NCBI GenBank assembly: GCA_964415085.1
Contig: CAYPYI010000062.1
Location: forward strand, 1 to 8,410
DNA length: 8,410 nucleotides
Direction of reading: 5' to 3'
Source: CAYPYI01 sp964415085
Lineage (GTDB): Bacteria > Bacillota > Clostridia > Tissierellales > Tissierellaceae
The position numbers and the translations under genes were made by a program. Numbering within the stretch: the stretch's first letter is position 1; each line of letters opens with the position of its first letter. This document shows positions 7,528-8,410 of this stretch, one piece after another. The notes beneath the pieces are model-generated. The model ran no database searches. It was not told the DNA's origin and saw nothing but the letters and a program-made list of their open reading frames with translations.

Positions 7528-8232
7528 TTACAAAAAGATTATACTCCCTAAATCTATTGCTGGTTTATTAGATAGATATTTCACTTTTATATCCATATCT
7601 TCTAAGAAAGATAAAATATCACTTCTTGATGAATGTGTGTCTATCTTACCTGTAAAGTATAGCGTATCTTTGTAAAATCCACTTGCTCCACCTATAAAGC
7701 CATACTCAAATCCTGGTAAAATAATTTGCTTAGAATCTATTAAGAGTGATTTTATCCCATGATCTTTAGATTTAGTATAAATTGTTTTATCCGATGTAAT
7801 AATAGCTTTATTAGCTATAGTAACTGTTGAACATTTAGTATATCCTTGATTTACATTTATAAAATTCATTTTCTTAGTCTTTAATAATTCAGTCAATCTT
7901 CTATCTGTATATTTAAAGTTGTGTATTGCATTTTCACCTATAATCGCTGCATTATATATTATATTTTTAGGATATTTATCCTCAACAGTCTTATACCCTT
8001 TATATATACTTATATCAAAGCTATCAAGTTTATCCTTATAATAATCATAGTATTTAGGATCTATAATAATTTCATTATCACTTATTTTAGTTATAACTAT
8101 ATCTGGATGATACATGATCTCCTCATATGTATCTATACATTCTATTGTCTTAATTACAGTAAATCCTATTTCCTCTAAATTATTTATAATTTCATCATTT
8201 GCATTTCCTGCAATAATTGCTATCCTTTTCAT
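7528..8232 (-). CDS. DUF6873-like GME-fold protein of unknown function
   Basis: A 234-residue soluble protein without signal peptide or membrane segment. I recognise it tentatively as the clostridial DUF6873 family, described as having the GME (guanidino-group modifying enzyme) fold of arginine deiminases and amidinotransferases. Visible features: a beta-rich start (KRIAIIAGNAND), NVNQGYTKCSTVTIANKAIITSD (127-148), a glycine-rich LPGFEYGFIGGASG (172-185), LYFTGKIDTHS (191-201) and a hydrophobic C-terminus. The only cysteines are Cys32 and Cys134, and the C-terminal catalytic cysteine of active GME enzymes is absent, so enzymatic activity is doubtful. The start has AGGTGAT at 8238-8244, 5 nt upstream. 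The gene is the first after the tRNA-Cys terminator and is followed after 10 nt by the S41 peptidase gene. Function is not known; the family assignment is from memory of the motif pattern. Confidence 0.7.
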   Translation of the reverse strand: MKRIAIIAGNANDEIINNLEEIGFTVIKTIECIDTYEEIMYHPDIVITKISDNEIIIDPKYYDYYKDKLDSFDISIYKGYKTVEDKYPKNIIYNAAIIGENAIHNFKYTDRRLTELLKTKKMNFINVNQGYTKCSTVTIANKAIITSDKTIYTKSKDHGIKSLLIDSKQIILPGFEYGFIGGASGFYKDTLYFTGKIDTHSSRSDILSFLEDMDIKVKYLSNKPAIDLGSIIFL

Positions 8233-8250
8233 AATCTATCACCTACTTAA

Positions 8251-8261
8251 ATTATATTATA
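8251..8261 (-). promoter_or_regulatory. Possible promoter (-10 region) of the GME-like/S41 gene pair
   Basis: Two overlapping perfect TATAAT hexamers (TATAATATAAT) lie between the tRNA-Cys terminator and the first gene. The upstream copy would start transcription near 8249, giving a leader of about 17 nt. No good -35 is seen at 16-18 nt and there is no TGn extension, so this is a weak call in an A+T-rich gap. It is favoured only because a strong terminator separates these genes from the tRNA. Confidence 0.4.
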
Positions 8262-8297
8262 TTCATCTTAAAAATGATACTTCTACTATAAAAACAC

Positions 8298-8330
8298 AAA
8301 AAAAAGACTACCACAATTTTGTGATAGTCT
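8298..8330 (-). terminator. Intrinsic terminator of the tRNA-Cys transcript
   Basis: On the minus strand AGACTATCACA pairs with TGTGGTAGTCT (11 bp, one G.U) around the 4-nt loop AAAT (8305-8330), followed by eight T (8298-8305). It starts 12 nt after the encoded CCA end of the tRNA, so it should end the tRNA transcript and isolate the next genes. Confidence 0.93.
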
Positions 8331-8342
8331 AATGTATTTTTA

Positions 8343-8410
8343 TGGAGGTGGTACTCGGATTTGAACCGAGGGTAAAGGCTTTGCAGGCCTCTGCCTTACC
8401 ACTTGGCTAT
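8343..8410 (-). tRNA. tRNA-Cys (GCA), 5' end cut by the window edge
   Basis: The 3' 68 nt of a tRNA gene are present. The D-arm is GCC AAGTGGTAA GGC, the anticodon loop is CTGCAAA with anticodon GCA (8382-8384) on a GAGGC/GCCTT stem, and the T-arm is CTCGG TTCGAAT CCGAG. The 3' strand of the acceptor is TACCACC, followed by discriminator T and an encoded CCA. A GCA anticodon with a U discriminator is the normal cysteine identity. About six acceptor bases, expected to read close to GGTGGT, lie outside the window. Confidence 0.97.

Noticed and set aside
7921..8332. Two plus-strand reading frames (85 and 72 codons).
   Set aside because: They lie opposite the GME-like gene and run into the tRNA terminator, have Ile/Tyr-rich low-complexity composition, and lack ribosome sites.
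1..8410. Mobile element, phage, defence system or CRISPR array.
   Set aside because: No transposase, integrase, repeat array, attachment-site duplication beside the tRNA in view, or defence-type gene is present; the genes are almost all housekeeping. The sequence on the 5' side of the tRNA is not visible.

Overview
The window is A+T-rich, with every supported gene on the minus strand, strong Shine-Dalgarno sites and a T-box riboswitch. Together these point to a low-GC Firmicute, most likely a member of the Clostridia (Clostridium or Peptostreptococcaceae-like); the genus cannot be fixed from the sequence alone. It looks like a chromosomal housekeeping neighbourhood. I see no insertion sequence, phage gene, CRISPR array or integration site.

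Read in the direction of transcription (right to left), the window opens with the 3' 68 nt of a tRNA-Cys(GCA) gene and its strong intrinsic terminator. A tight two-gene unit follows: a DUF6873/GME-fold-like protein of unknown function, then 10 nt further on a membrane-anchored or secreted S41-type peptidase. After an 84-nt gap comes hisS, which encodes a histidyl-tRNA synthetase whose motifs read like the eukaryote/Bacteroidetes-type enzyme rather than the usual bacterial one. Immediately after the hisS stop codon lies a consensus sigma-A promoter, which drives a threonine T-box leader (Stem I, specifier, antiterminator, 18-bp terminator) and thrS. After thrS comes a 28-bp perfect palindrome that should act as a terminator. 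A low-specificity threonine aldolase gene and a PepV-type dipeptidase gene follow, overlapping by 1 nt (TAATG).

The left half can be read as an amino-acid supply and charging module. Uncharged tRNA-Thr should raise ThrRS through the T-box. If some transcription passes the palindrome, it would also raise threonine aldolase (threonine/glycine interconversion) and the dipeptidase (amino-acid release from peptides). The right half (GME-like protein plus S41 peptidase) is the least understood part. The most interesting points are the foreign-looking HisRS clade, the uncharacterised GME-like/S41 gene pair, the S41 active site that lacks the usual lysine, and the unclear transcription of the aldolase-dipeptidase pair. 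I found no convincing wholly new system.
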